A stretch of DNA of 64,000 nucleotides from Paraburkholderia agricolaris (GCF_009455635.1 NZ_QPER01000002.1:248001-312000); one strand, 5' to 3'. Shown: positions 52,785 through 62,715, counted from the stretch's first letter. The notes: generated by a model not told the origin, from the sequence alone. Numbers and translations: made by a program.

Positions 52785-53702
52785 ATGAACACAATCACTG
52801 ACCTCAACGATCTCCGGCTCTTCTCAGAGGTGGTCGAGCATGGCAGCTACACGGCGGCCGCGCGCAGCCTCGGCTTGCAGACGTCCAAGCTCAGCCGGCG
52901 CATTCGCGCGCTGGAAGAGGAACTTGGTGTTCGCCTGCTGAATCGCACGAGCCGGAGTCTGTCGTTGACGGAAACCGGGCGGCAATTTCATCAGCATTGC
53001 CTTGCCCTCGTAGCGGAAGCGAAGGCTGCCAGAGATATCGTGGACCGCACGCGCTCCAAGCCGCAGGGCACCGTTCGCATCGCCTGCCCCGTGGCCTTAC
53101 TGGAGTCCGGCATCTCCGCAGTCATCGCGCGATACGTTGAAGACAACCCGGATGTCCAGGTTCTGCTGGATGCAACCAACCGTCGTGTGGATGTCGTCGA
53201 GGAAGGCCTGGACTTCGCCATCCGGGTCAGGCTTCCGCCGTTGGAGAACACCGATCTCGCGGTGCGTCAGTTGGGTTTGTCGATCCATATTCTGGTTGCG
53301 AGTCCCGAACTGGCGGCGCGCCATCCGGCGCCGGGCTCGATCGAATCCGTGAAGGGATGGCCCACGCTCTCCATGGCCAGCAGCAGCGAGCGATTTGTCT
53401 GGAACCTGCTCGACGCCGAGGGAGAGGTGACATCGTGGGCGCATCAGCCGCGCCTCGCCACCGACGACCTGGCCAGCCTTCGGGTCGCGGCCATATCGGG
53501 TGTTGGCGTGGCACTGCTGCCGAGAGAGCTGGTTGAGGCCGATATTCAGGCGGGTCGGTTGCAGCACCTGCTGCCAGGTCTGGCTACCGCGCCCGGCCTC
53601 GTCCATGCGATTTTTCCCACGCGCCGTGGCATGGTTCCCGCCGTGCGTCACCTGCTCGATGCACTTGTTTCGGGATGCGAAGATTCGAACTGGCAGCGCT
53701 AG
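52785..53702 (+). CDS. LysR-family regulator
   Basis: A 305-residue LysR protein. DLNDLRLFSEVVEHGSYTAA, then LGLQTSKLSRRIRALEEELG and LLNRTSRSLSLTETG. The effector domain has DFAIRVRLPPLENTDLAVRQ, typical of the branch divergent from pirin/DoxX genes. I take the ATG at 52785, with AAGGAG upstream. It is divergent from the two pirins and DoxX, so it likely controls them. Confidence 0.93.
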   Translation: MNTITDLNDLRLFSEVVEHGSYTAAARSLGLQTSKLSRRIRALEEELGVRLLNRTSRSLSLTETGRQFHQHCLALVAEAKAARDIVDRTRSKPQGTVRIACPVALLESGISAVIARYVEDNPDVQVLLDATNRRVDVVEEGLDFAIRVRLPPLENTDLAVRQLGLSIHILVASPELAARHPAPGSIESVKGWPTLSMASSSERFVWNLLDAEGEVTSWAHQPRLATDDLASLRVAAISGVGVALLPRELVEADIQAGRLQHLLPGLATAPGLVHAIFPTRRGMVPAVRHLLDALVSGCEDSNWQR

Positions 53703-53725
53703 CTTGGCCACCTGCTCCGGGTTAC

Positions 53726-53944
53726 TTAAAGCCTCGCATGCCGGTCGAGCATGCGTGCCAGGCGCAGAATGTCGGCAACTCCGAAGTCGTCATGAATAAA
53801 GGCGCCGCGGGTGCGATCGCTGCCGACGTCGCGAATGGTCTCGACAGCGCGTAAGCGCTCCCGCAACAGAGCCTCCAGGGCGTCAACCAGCAAGGCCCTG
53901 TCGCGGGCGCACAGTTCGTCATGGTTCTGTACTGTGCGAGACAT
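53726..53944 (-). CDS. Small hypothetical protein
   Basis: About 72 residues from the ATG at 53944, or 82 from one at 53974. The sequence ALLVDALEALLRERLRAVET is strongly helical and amphipathic, ending GVADILRLARMLDRHARL. It resembles no family I recognise. The ribosome context is poor (GGGAAG right before the ATG). It is convergent with the LysR gene. Moderately likely to be real. Confidence 0.45.
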   Translation of the reverse strand: MSRTVQNHDELCARDRALLVDALEALLRERLRAVETIRDVGSDRTRGAFIHDDFGVADILRLARMLDRHARL

Positions 53945-54005
53945 CTTCCCGCGAATCTGTGTCGGCATATTCATGTAAACGCTGCTCGTGGTGGTCTGCG
54001 ATGGA

Positions 54006-55427
54006 CTAGTACCCTGCAGTCGCCTTCAACTCCAGATAGTCGCTCAGCCCGAACTCCGCATGCTCGCGACCATTGCCGGACTGCTTGTAGCCACCGAAAG
54101 GCGCGCCGGCGTCCCAGGGCGCCTCGTTGATATAGACGTTCCCTACGCGCAACCGCGCGGCAACACGACGGGCCTTTTCCTTGTCGGCGGTCTGCACATA
54201 GCCGGCCAGTCCATAGATGCTGTCGTTGGCGATGCGGATCGCGTCTTCTTCATCGCTGAAGCCGATGATGGACAGCACCGGGCCGAAGATTTCCTCGCGC
54301 GCTATGCGCATGGTCGGCAGCACGTCGGCGAATACGGTCGGCCGCACGAAATAGCCTTGCTGGAGACCGGCAGGGCGGCCTGGTCCGCCCGCGACGAGCG
54401 TCGCTCCCTCCTCGATGCCGCTTTCGATCAAGCCTTGGATATGCTGATACTGGCGCGCGTTGACCACGGGTCCCAGTTCTGTATCCGGCAGCTCGGGCGC
54501 GCCGGTACGAATCGATTCGGCTTCGCGAGCCGCTATTCGCGCCGCGTGCTGCATCATGTCCTTGGGGACGAGCATGCGGGTCGGTGCGCTGCACGACTGG
54601 CCGCAGTTCAGATAGCTCGCACGCACACCATGCGCGACAGCGCGTTCGAAATCGGCGTCCGCGAAGATGATGTTGGCCGACTTGCCGCCGAGCTCCTGAT
54701 GCACGCGTTTCACCGTATCGGCCGCCGCTTTCGCCACCGCCACGCCGGCGCGCGTCGAGCCCGTGATCGACACCATGTCGACCTCCGGATGTCTTGCGAG
54801 CGCGTCGCCGACGATTGCGCCATCGCCATTCAGCACGTTGAAGACGCCGGGCGGGAAACCGGCTTCGTGCACCATCTGTGTAAAGCGCAATGCGCTGAGT
54901 GGCGAGAATTCACTGGGTTTGACGACCATCGTGCAGCCGGCCGCGAGCGCCGGCGCAACCTTGACGACGAGCTGGTTCATCGGCCAGTTCCACGGCGTGA
55001 TGAGCGCGCAGACCCCAATCGGCTCGCGGCTCAACAAGGTCTCGCCGCGCTGTTCGGTAAACGCGAAATCGCCGAGTACGCGGATCGCCGTTTCCAGATG
55101 CGCGCGACCGAGTGCGATCTGCGCGTTGCGGGAAAAGCTGCTGGCTACGCCCATTTCCGTGGTCATCAGCGCGGCCATCTCGTCGGATGCCGCGTTGTAG
55201 AGTTCGAGCAGGCGGGTCAGCAAGCGCTTGCGTTCTTCGCGCGAAGTCGCGGCCCAGCCGCCGAACGCTGCTCTGGCCGCGGCAACCGCGCGATGGGCGT
55301 CTTCAACGTTGCCCATTGCCAGGCTGCCAATCGGCTGTTCCGTGGCTGGATTGATCAACTGAAAACGGCCGTCCCCCAGCGGGGCGACCCACTCGCCATT
55401 GATATAGAAACTGTCTGCCCTGTTCAT
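54006..55427 (-). CDS. Aldehyde dehydrogenase
   Basis: A 473-residue ALDH. TPWNWPMNQLVVKVAPALAA, GSTRAGVAVAKAA, general base in HQELGGKSANI and catalytic Cys in NCGQSCSAPTR are intact. The ATG at 55427 has GGAGG upstream. It is the last gene of the sugar operon and would oxidise the aldehyde released by the aldolase (for example glycolaldehyde, lactaldehyde or glyceraldehyde); which one cannot be told. Confidence 0.94.
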   Translation of the reverse strand: MNRADSFYINGEWVAPLGDGRFQLINPATEQPIGSLAMGNVEDAHRAVAAARAAFGGWAATSREERKRLLTRLLELYNAASDEMAALMTTEMGVASSFSRNAQIALGRAHLETAIRVLGDFAFTEQRGETLLSREPIGVCALITPWNWPMNQLVVKVAPALAAGCTMVVKPSEFSPLSALRFTQMVHEAGFPPGVFNVLNGDGAIVGDALARHPEVDMVSITGSTRAGVAVAKAAADTVKRVHQELGGKSANIIFADADFERAVAHGVRASYLNCGQSCSAPTRMLVPKDMMQHAARIAAREAESIRTGAPELPDTELGPVVNARQYQHIQGLIESGIEEGATLVAGGPGRPAGLQQGYFVRPTVFADVLPTMRIAREEIFGPVLSIIGFSDEEDAIRIANDSIYGLAGYVQTADKEKARRVAARLRVGNVYINEAPWDAGAPFGGYKQSGNGREHAEFGLSDYLELKATAGY

Positions 55428-55478
55428 GCGATGCCTCCAGGTTCGAGACGCGCGCCGCACGGGTCGCGCGCTGAACGA

Positions 55479-56240
55479 TCAGTGAAAATAGATGCCGCCG
55501 CAGACGTTGAGCGCCTGGCCGGTGACAAATGCCGACTGCTCGGAGGCGAAAAAGCACACCGGTCCGACGATGTCCTCGGGCGTGCCAAGGCGTTTCAATG
55601 CAGCGACCTCTTCCCAGTGCCGGACGGCTTCGTCGCTACCCAGATTGTTGCGGCCCATTTCAGTCAGGATGATGCCTGGACAGATCGCATTCACGGTGAT
55701 GCCGTCCATGCCTGCCTCCTGCGCGAGCACGCGGGTGAGCGTGATGACGGCCGATTTGGTGGCAGCGTAATGACCCTGGTTGGCCACGCCCTGGCGCCCG
55801 GCGATCGACGCGATGTTGATCACGCGCCCCGACTTGCGTGCCCGCATGTGCGGCACGACCGCCTGGCACATCAGCAGCACGCCTTTTACGTTGACATCGA
55901 AATGGGCGTCCCACGTTGCTTCATCGAGGTCCTGGAGCAGGGACAGCTTGAGGATGCCGGCGTTGTTCACGAGCACGTCAATACGCCCCGCGTCGCGCAA
56001 TGCGGCTTGCACCGTGGCGTCGACCTCGTCTTTTTTGCTGACGTCGGCAAGGTACGTATAGGCCTTGCGATCGAGAGCGGTAATCAGGCCGGCGGTTTTG
56101 CGCAGATCGGCCTCCTGACGTGCGAGGTCGGTAATCACCACGTCGTAGCCGGCTTGTGCCAGACCAACGGCGACGGCCTGGCCGATTCCGCGGCTTGCGC
56201 CGGTGACAAATGCGACACGGCGTTGCTGGGTATTTTGCAT
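55479..56240 (-). CDS. Short-chain dehydrogenase/reductase
   Basis: A 253-residue classical SDR. TGASRGIGQAVAVGL, the NNAG motif in VLVNNAGILKL, catalytic Ser in NIASIAGRQG and the YxxxK set in HYAATKSAVITL are present. NVCGGIYFH is the C-terminus. The acidic residue after beta-2 (VITDLARQ) suggests NAD. It lies between the kinase and ALDH genes of the sugar operon and may oxidise or reduce a polyol or keto-acid intermediate. Confidence 0.93.
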   Translation of the reverse strand: MQNTQQRRVAFVTGASRGIGQAVAVGLAQAGYDVVITDLARQEADLRKTAGLITALDRKAYTYLADVSKKDEVDATVQAALRDAGRIDVLVNNAGILKLSLLQDLDEATWDAHFDVNVKGVLLMCQAVVPHMRARKSGRVINIASIAGRQGVANQGHYAATKSAVITLTRVLAQEAGMDGITVNAICPGIILTEMGRNNLGSDEAVRHWEEVAALKRLGTPEDIVGPVCFFASEQSAFVTGQALNVCGGIYFH

Positions 56241-56256
56241 GGGTTGTCTCTATCGA

Positions 56257-57231
56257 TCAGAGTTGATGAGTTGCTGTGAGCGTGTCCTGGCGCACGGGCA
56301 GCGAGGTCATGGCCGCAACGGTGTCGTCGAACGATTTGAGCTTGCCTTGCGAGCCGAGGCCCATCGCGACCCTGGCCGCGACGGCCGAAGCGAATCGCGC
56401 GGACTCTTCGAGCGACCATCCTTTGATGATCCCGACGATGATCCCCGCGGTAAAACTGTCGCCGCACCCTGTCGTATCGGAGACGGGCACCTCGAAGGCC
56501 GGCAGATGGAACACGCGGCCGCGCTCGGACGCCACGTAGACGCCGTTTGCGCCCAAGGTCAGGATGCAGTTCTTGACGCCGCGCGAGAGGAAGAAATCGG
56601 CGACCGCGGGCACGCTGCTCGTGCCGGCCATCTCGGAGGCTTCGTCGATACTCGGCACAAAATAATCGAGGTAGGGTAGGCATGGTTCGACCAACGCGAT
56701 CGTCTCCGGATTCGCCTGAATCAGGTCGAACGTGGTGATCCGCCCCAGCTCCTTCGCACGACGCAGCAATGCAACGGTCGGCTCACCGTCGAACGCTTTC
56801 AGCAGGCCGGTGCCGCCCACATGAATGATGCGTGCATCAAGCGCGGTGTCGAGATCGTCTGGCGCGACTTCGAACACCGTCGCACTGCCCGGTACGTGAA
56901 GCGCGGGCCGCTCGCCATTGGGGCGTACCGGCAGGATTGTCGCGGATGTTTGCACCGACGACGTGCGTTTGACGAGCGAGCAGTCGACACCATAGTTCCG
57001 CATCTTCGACACGAGGAAGTCGCCCATGTCGTCGTCGCCCACGGTGGTCACCGAGCGTGTCTTGATGCCGAGGATCGCGCACGCAACCGCGGTGGCGCCG
57101 GCGGTGCCGGCCACCGTCATGCAGATTTCGTCGATGAACGCCGCGCGGCCGCCCGGCGGAATCGCGGTGACAGGGCGGCCAAGCACGTCGAGGACGTGAA
57201 AGCCGATTGAACTGACATCGAAAGTAGTCAC
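56257..57231 (-). CDS. PfkB-family carbohydrate kinase
   Basis: A 324-residue sugar kinase. The catalytic signature DTTGCGDSFTAGIIVGIIKG is clear, with VGDDDMGDFLVSKMRNYGVD near the N-terminal third. Start is GTG at 57231 with GAGGATAG upstream. In this operon it probably phosphorylates a ketose before aldol cleavage. Adenosine or ribose kinase roles are less likely given the aldolase. Confidence 0.93.
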   Translation of the reverse strand: MTTFDVSSIGFHVLDVLGRPVTAIPPGGRAAFIDEICMTVAGTAGATAVACAILGIKTRSVTTVGDDDMGDFLVSKMRNYGVDCSLVKRTSSVQTSATILPVRPNGERPALHVPGSATVFEVAPDDLDTALDARIIHVGGTGLLKAFDGEPTVALLRRAKELGRITTFDLIQANPETIALVEPCLPYLDYFVPSIDEASEMAGTSSVPAVADFFLSRGVKNCILTLGANGVYVASERGRVFHLPAFEVPVSDTTGCGDSFTAGIIVGIIKGWSLEESARFASAVAARVAMGLGSQGKLKSFDDTVAAMTSLPVRQDTLTATHQL

Positions 57232-57248
57232 TGTCTATCCTCTTATAT

Positions 57249-58247
57249 TTAGTGTGAGCGGCGGCGCATTGCGAAACTGGCCGCGAGCACGACGAAAACC
57301 AGAATGCCGATTCCAACCTGTTGCCAGTAGAAGTTCCATCCCACCAGCAGCAAGCCGTTCTTCATGGCGGCCAGCATCAGCACGCCGAGCAGAGTGCCGA
57401 TCACGCTCGGACGGCGTTCCTGGCTCAGTGTCGTGCCGATAAAGGTCGCGCCGATAGCGTCGAGCAGGAACGCGTTGCCGGACAGCGGCACATACGATTT
57501 GACGGTAGCCGACAGCAGGATGCCGGTGATGCCCGCGAGCAGCGCGCAGGCCACGTAGACCCATGAAAGCTGACGGGCGACGCGAATGCCCGAATACCGC
57601 GCGACGCCAGGTTGCACACCGAGCGCGACGATTTGCCGTCCGAACACCGAACGGTGCAGAACGAGAAAGACGACGACCGAGCAGGCTAGCAGTACCCAGG
57701 CCGGAGTCGGCACATGCAGCAGCGCCGTGCGCGCGATCTGATCGAACTGGTGCGCGGGTTCGCCAGTGATCAGGTAGATTGGCTGGCCGCCCGCCGTGGC
57801 GAGCTGTTGTGTGCTTTGGCCGATGAACAGCATGCCGAGCGTGGCGAGAAACGGGCTGATCTTGAAGCGCGTGATAAGCACCGCATTGATCAGCCCGACC
57901 ATGGCCGCCGCGCCGAGACCAGCCGCGACGCCGACGACGCTGCCGTAACCTGCGGCGAGCAGCATCACGAACACCATGCTCGACAGGTCGACTGCAACGC
58001 CGACCGACAGGTCGATCCCGCCGGACGATACGACAAGGGTCAGGCCGAGCGCGACGATCGCGAGCAGCACGACATTGTTCACCAGCACATTGAACAGGTT
58101 CGCCGGCGCGAGGAAGGTCGGCGTGACAATCGAAAATACGATGCAGATCCCGATAAACACGAACAGCAGCGCGTAATTGCCGAGCAGGCTGCGCACTTGC
58201 TGCATGTGGCGGGACGGGATGTCCGCTGGGGTAGGCGTTGTGCTCAT
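57249..58247 (-). CDS. Sugar ABC transporter permease (RbsC family), second
   Basis: A 332-residue permease with about ten hydrophobic segments. LTLVVSSGGIDLSVGVAVDL is the RbsC/XylH signature; YSGIRVARQLSWVYVACALL and GTTLSQERRPSVIGTLLGVL are also typical. It overlaps the preceding permease by 4 bp and is followed 17 bp later by the kinase. Two permease subunits from one family suggest a heterodimeric channel. Confidence 0.93.
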   Translation of the reverse strand: MSTTPTPADIPSRHMQQVRSLLGNYALLFVFIGICIVFSIVTPTFLAPANLFNVLVNNVVLLAIVALGLTLVVSSGGIDLSVGVAVDLSSMVFVMLLAAGYGSVVGVAAGLGAAAMVGLINAVLITRFKISPFLATLGMLFIGQSTQQLATAGGQPIYLITGEPAHQFDQIARTALLHVPTPAWVLLACSVVVFLVLHRSVFGRQIVALGVQPGVARYSGIRVARQLSWVYVACALLAGITGILLSATVKSYVPLSGNAFLLDAIGATFIGTTLSQERRPSVIGTLLGVLMLAAMKNGLLLVGWNFYWQQVGIGILVFVVLAASFAMRRRSH

Positions 58248-59296
58248 CGTCCACTCTCCGGTTTGCGGGCGAAAGAGGTCGTGGCGACCACCAGCAGGAT
58301 CAACGCGCCCTGAAAACCGTTGACCCAGTAGCTCGAGACGTTGAGCAGCTGGAAGCCGTTCGCGAGGCAGCCGATGAACAGCACGCTCAGGATCGTGCCA
58401 CCGATAGTCGGCACGAAACGGCGCGAGAACACCGTGCCGAGCAGCGCGGCGGCGAGCACGCTCAGCAGCATGTCACCTGATCCGGGTGTGCTCGAACTCA
58501 GCCGCGAAACCATCAGGACGCTGGCGATCGCCGCGCTCAGTCCGCTGAACAGGTAGGAGAACATCACGTAGCGTGATACGCCGATGCCCGCCGCGCGTGC
58601 CGCCTCCGGATGTCCGCCCACCGCGTAGAGACGTAAGCCGAAGCTGGTGAAGTGGACGAGCGCAATCATGAACAGCGAGACGGCGATGAGAATCCACGCG
58701 AGCGCGGAGATGCCGAATAGCGACCACGAGCTCATGACGGTGATCAACGGCGACGTCACGCTCAGCACGGTGTTCTGCGTGACGGTCAACTCGACGCCCG
58801 CCGCGATGTTCATGACCGCGAGTGTGGCGAGCAACGGCAGGATGCCGAGCCATACCACCGCCACGGCATTGAGCGCGCCGATCGCAAGGCCTACCGCCGC
58901 GACCGCGATCAAGGCGGTACCGTCCGAATAGCCGAGCGTCAGGAGCTTGGCGAACACGGCTGCGCAGACACCCATGTTCGCAGCGATAGAGAGGTCAATG
59001 CCGCCCTCGGTGACGTTCGAGCCGCCCGCAATGATGACGACTGACATGCCGAATGCCATCACACCGAGAATCGCGGACTGCTCGACGATGTTGATCAGAT
59101 TGCCGGGCATCAGAAAGCCCGGCGCCAGCACGGCGAAGTAAAGCAGGATCAGGGCGAAAGTCGCGACCGCGCCGATACGGATCGCGAATGCGCCTATCGA
59201 CCGGCGGCGTGCGCGGCGCGGCGTGGCCACGCCGGCGCTACCGTCGGCGCCGGCGTCTGCCGGATCATGCACGAGAGGACGCTGAATGGCGGTCAT
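58244..59296 (-). CDS. Sugar ABC transporter permease (RbsC family), first
   Basis: A 350-residue permease. SVVIIAGGSNVTEGGIDLSI is the family signature, with GIGVSRYVMFSYLFSGLSAA and SRRFVPTIGGTILSVLF later. The N-terminal about 40 residues are Arg/Ala-rich (RRARRRSIGAFAIRIG) and cytosolic. It overlaps both neighbours by 4 bp, so the ATPase and both permeases are translationally coupled. Confidence 0.93.
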   Translation of the reverse strand: MTAIQRPLVHDPADAGADGSAGVATPRRARRRSIGAFAIRIGAVATFALILLYFAVLAPGFLMPGNLINIVEQSAILGVMAFGMSVVIIAGGSNVTEGGIDLSIAANMGVCAAVFAKLLTLGYSDGTALIAVAAVGLAIGALNAVAVVWLGILPLLATLAVMNIAAGVELTVTQNTVLSVTSPLITVMSSWSLFGISALAWILIAVSLFMIALVHFTSFGLRLYAVGGHPEAARAAGIGVSRYVMFSYLFSGLSAAIASVLMVSRLSSSTPGSGDMLLSVLAAALLGTVFSRRFVPTIGGTILSVLFIGCLANGFQLLNVSSYWVNGFQGALILLVVATTSFARKPESGR

Positions 59297-60816
59297 ACGG
59301 TGGCTCCTTCATTGAGCTGCGCGCCCGACGATGCCGCCAGCAGATGATCGCTATCGAGCCGCGCGCCGCTGTACTCGCCGACGAGCGCGCCGCGATACAC
59401 CACGAGCACGCGGTCGCAGAAATCGGAGAGCTCCAGCAGGTCGGACGACAGCATCAGGATGGCCGCGCCTTCCCCGGCGAGCCGGTTCAGCAGCGTGTAG
59501 ATTTCGACTTTCGCGGCGACATCCACCGCGACGGTGGGCTCGTCCAGCACATAGACTTTGGACTGGCAGCTCAGCCATTTGGCGATCGCCACCTTCTGCT
59601 GGTTGCCGCCCGACAGATTGCGCACCAGCGTTTCGCCGCCGGGTGTTTTGATCGATAGTTCGCGAATCAGATCCGTGACAATGGAGCGTTCGCTGCCGCG
59701 CCGCATGAAGCCAAGCTGGCTGTAGCGGCCGAGGCTCGCGAGACTGACGTTCTCCCGTACCGAAAGGCCGAGCGCGACGCCGTGCGCGCGGCGGTCCTCG
59801 GGCAGCATGGCGATGCCGTGGCTTACGGCCTGCATCGGCGAGGCGAGGGTGACAGGTTGGCCTGCCACGCTAATCGTGCCGCTATCCGGCTGTTTGAGGC
59901 CGAACAGGCACTGCACGATATCCTTCGCGCCGGAGCCGAGCAGGCCGGTCAGGCCGACGATCTCGCCGCGCCGCACGGTCAGGCTGATGTCGGCAAAACT
60001 GCCCTCGCGCGTGAGGTTCGCAACCTCGAGCATCGGCGCGCCAATCTCGCACTCGCGGGGCGGGAACATTTCGCCGACGTCGCGCGCGATCATCATCGAA
60101 ATGATGTCGTCCATCGGCGTCTGTTTCGGCGAGACGACGCCGACGTCCGTGCCGTTGCGCATCACGGTGACGGTGTCGCACAGCGATTCGATTTCCTGCA
60201 TGTAGTGCGAAATGAAAATCACCGCGATGCCGTCGTCGCGCAAGCGGCGCAGCACCGTGAAGAGACTGTCCACTTCTTTCTTGACGAGCGCCGCCGTGGG
60301 TTCGTCGAGCACCAGCACGCGAGCCTTCTGGGCGAGTGCGCGGGTGATCTGAACGATCTTTTGCTGGGCTGTGGTCAGGTCCTGCACGAGCAGACCCGGA
60401 TCGAGTTCCAGATCGAAGTACGTCTTCAGCAATTCGGCGGCGCGGCGGTCCATCGTGCGCCGGCTGATGAAGATGCCGGCGCGTGGCTCATGACACAGGA
60501 AAACGGCCTCGCCAATGGTGGCCGTGGGCACCAGCAAGCGGTCCTGATGGATGAAGTGGACTCCGAGCCGTTCGACGCTCGCCGGATTCAGGCGGCCGAC
60601 CGGCTCGCCCATGATCTCGATACTGCCGCTGTCCGGCGTGACGATGCCGGCCAGTACCTTGATGATCGTCGACTTGCCGGCGCCGTTCTGGCCCACCAAA
60701 CCGTGAACCGTGCCGCACGCCACTTCGAGATTCGCGTCGGCGAGTGCCTGCACGGCGCCGAACCGTTTCCCGATGTTTTTCATTGAAATGGCAATGCGCT
60801 GTTCGCCTGTGCGCAT
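59293..60816 (-). CDS. Sugar ABC transporter ATP-binding protein (RbsA/MglA type)
   Basis: A 507-residue double-ATPase. The first Walker A is GLVGQNGAGKST and the first signature region QDLTTAQQKIVQITRAL; the second half has GLTGLLGSGAKDIVQCLFG (degenerate Walker A, as usual) and NLSGGNQQKVAIAKWL. AAGGAGGGAAGT precedes the ATG at 60816, the strongest ribosome site in the operon. The longer frame from 60903 is rejected. It powers the import of the sugar bound by the next protein. Confidence 0.95.
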   Translation of the reverse strand: MRTGEQRIAISMKNIGKRFGAVQALADANLEVACGTVHGLVGQNGAGKSTIIKVLAGIVTPDSGSIEIMGEPVGRLNPASVERLGVHFIHQDRLLVPTATIGEAVFLCHEPRAGIFISRRTMDRRAAELLKTYFDLELDPGLLVQDLTTAQQKIVQITRALAQKARVLVLDEPTAALVKKEVDSLFTVLRRLRDDGIAVIFISHYMQEIESLCDTVTVMRNGTDVGVVSPKQTPMDDIISMMIARDVGEMFPPRECEIGAPMLEVANLTREGSFADISLTVRRGEIVGLTGLLGSGAKDIVQCLFGLKQPDSGTISVAGQPVTLASPMQAVSHGIAMLPEDRRAHGVALGLSVRENVSLASLGRYSQLGFMRRGSERSIVTDLIRELSIKTPGGETLVRNLSGGNQQKVAIAKWLSCQSKVYVLDEPTVAVDVAAKVEIYTLLNRLAGEGAAILMLSSDLLELSDFCDRVLVVYRGALVGEYSGARLDSDHLLAASSGAQLNEGATV

Positions 60817-60927
60817 ACTTCCCTCCTTAAATCGCGTGGCCGCGAGGGCGACGCCGGATCTCTGCCATGCTTGCGCGCCGTGATAGGACGCGAACGCATG
60901 CATGACGTCCGGCGCGGGCTCCTGCGG

Positions 60928-61947
60928 TTACTTCGCACCGACCTTGGCGGCGTCGTCGAGCAGCGGCCTGGACGTTGTGGCTGCATTCTCCTTGCTGACG
61001 AGAACGGACGGCACGAACGTGAACGGCGGCACCTTCTGGCCCGACAGATATTTAGCGACATTCATGGCCGACGCGCGGCCGATTTCATACGGACGTTGTG
61101 CGCCTACCGCGCCGGCCGGAGAATTCGGGTCGGCGACCATCTTGATCACATCCGGGCTGCCGTCGATCGCGTAGGTGCGCACCTCGTTGCGTTTGGCCGC
61201 CTGAACCGCCTGCGTCGCGCCGATCTGCGGCACGTCCCAGCACGCCCAGATCGCGTTGATCGAGCCCTTCGCCGGATACTTGGTCAGCATGTCGGTGACG
61301 TTCGAATACGCGCTTTGAACCGTGTTCGGAATCACGTCGCGCAACTCGGGCTCGATGATCTTCACATCGGGGTAGGCGCTCAGCACGTACTTCATCTGGT
61401 CATAGCGGATTTTGCAGACCGGCACGCTATAGAAGCCGTTGAACACCAGCACGTTGCCCTTGCCACCCATGTCCGAAACCATTTGTAGCGCGACTTCCGA
61501 ACCCAGCGAATAGTTGTTCGAGGTGGTGACGTTCAGCGAATACGGCGTAGCGGTGTCGACGGTAAAGAGCGGGATGTTCGCCGCGCGGATCTTCGCGAGC
61601 CATGGATTCAGCACGCTGACGTTGCCGAGAATCTCCACGATCGCATCCGGCTTCTGCGCGATCAGGGTTTGCAGTTGTGCGATCTGCGTCTGATCCTTGC
61701 GGCCGGCATCGAGCGCGATGGCCGTGCCGCCCAGACGTTTGATCTCGTCCTGCACGCCGCGAAATGCCATCAGGTCCCAGTAGTGATCGGTGCCCGTAAT
61801 CGATACGCCAATGCGCTTGCCCGCGAGCGACGGCTCCGCGTGGGCTGCCTGAGCGAGCAAGCCGGACGCGAGCGCGAGCAGTGTCGCGAATGAAGCGATG
61901 CGCAAGGCACCCGGCGTGCGTCGTGCGGCGGCCTTAATAGTTTTCAT
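60928..61947 (-). CDS. Sugar ABC transporter substrate-binding protein
   Basis: A 339-residue periplasmic protein with a signal peptide (AAHA cleavage near residue 37) and the Peripla_BP_4 fold: GKRIGVSITGTDHYWDLMAF, AQLQTLIAQKPDAIVEILG, DTATPYSLNVTTSNNYSLG and AIDGSPDVIKMVADPNSPAG. It binds a monosaccharide or polyol for the RbsC-type permeases. The ligand cannot be read from these motifs. Confidence 0.94.
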   Translation of the reverse strand: MKTIKAAARRTPGALRIASFATLLALASGLLAQAAHAEPSLAGKRIGVSITGTDHYWDLMAFRGVQDEIKRLGGTAIALDAGRKDQTQIAQLQTLIAQKPDAIVEILGNVSVLNPWLAKIRAANIPLFTVDTATPYSLNVTTSNNYSLGSEVALQMVSDMGGKGNVLVFNGFYSVPVCKIRYDQMKYVLSAYPDVKIIEPELRDVIPNTVQSAYSNVTDMLTKYPAKGSINAIWACWDVPQIGATQAVQAAKRNEVRTYAIDGSPDVIKMVADPNSPAGAVGAQRPYEIGRASAMNVAKYLSGQKVPPFTFVPSVLVSKENAATTSRPLLDDAAKVGAK

Positions 61948-62070
61948 GCCTGTCTCCTGATTGTGAACGTGTCTGGTGTTGTGGCCTGCTTGAGAATGAA
62001 GCGAGGCCTTGGTTAGACATCCTTTTCCTGACGTGTGACGCGGTGCTTTATTTCTGCTTTATTTCAACAG

Positions 62071-62715
62071 CTAATCCTGATGACCATAGTTCGCCATCCG
62101 CGAAATAACCCGCTCGATTTCCTGCTCGGACAGCAGCGGCGGTTCGGTGATCTGCAGGCAGGTCAAATACTGACGCGCGAGTGTTTCCACTTCAACCGCC
62201 AGCCACATGGCCTTCTCGAGCGAGGTGCCGGTGGCGATCATGCCGTGGTGCGCGAGTAGACAAGCCTTACGGTCCTGCAGCGCGGCGACCGCGTTGGCCG
62301 ACAGTTCGTCTGTGCCGAACGTCGCATAGGGGGCGCAGCGAATGTCGCTGCCGCCCGCGACGGCCACCATGTAGTGGATCGGCGGAATGCGTTGCTCGAG
62401 GATCGACAGCGACGTGCTATACGGCGGGTGCGCGTGCACGACCGCGTTGACGTCGGGGCGCGCGAGCAGAATGTCCAGATGGAAACGCCATTCGCTCGAT
62501 GGCTGGCGCGTGCCTTGGCATTCGCCGTCCAGCGTCATATACACGATGTCCTCGGGCGTCATCGCGTCGTAGGGCATGCTGGTCGGCGTGATGAGCATGC
62601 CGTCGGGTTCGCGTACGCTGATGTTGCCCGACGTGCCCTGGTTGATGCCAAGTGCGTTCATGCGGCGGCACGCGTCGATGATCGCCTGGCGTTTCTGGAT
62701 GTCGTTGTGGTTCAT
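62071..62715 (-). CDS. Class II aldolase/adducin-family protein
   Basis: A 214-residue Zn aldolase. NQGTSGNISVREPDGMLITP, the Glu in PSSEWRFHLDILLARPDVNA, Zn His in VVHAHPPYSTSLSI and LLAHHGMIATGTSLEKAMW are intact, resembling fuculose/rhamnulose-1-phosphate aldolase. In this operon it likely cleaves a ketose 1-phosphate into dihydroxyacetone phosphate and an aldehyde. A ketotetrose or ketopentose phosphate substrate is inference. Confidence 0.93.
   Translation of the reverse strand: MNHNDIQKRQAIIDACRRMNALGINQGTSGNISVREPDGMLITPTSMPYDAMTPEDIVYMTLDGECQGTRQPSSEWRFHLDILLARPDVNAVVHAHPPYSTSLSILEQRIPPIHYMVAVAGGSDIRCAPYATFGTDELSANAVAALQDRKACLLAHHGMIATGTSLEKAMWLAVEVETLARQYLTCLQITEPPLLSEQEIERVISRMANYGHQD

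Noticed and set aside
53988..56279. 763-residue open frame on the plus strand
   Set aside because: It is fully antisense to the ALDH and SDR genes, is rich in Arg, His and Gly, has no domain, and reflects GC-rich third positions of the real genes.
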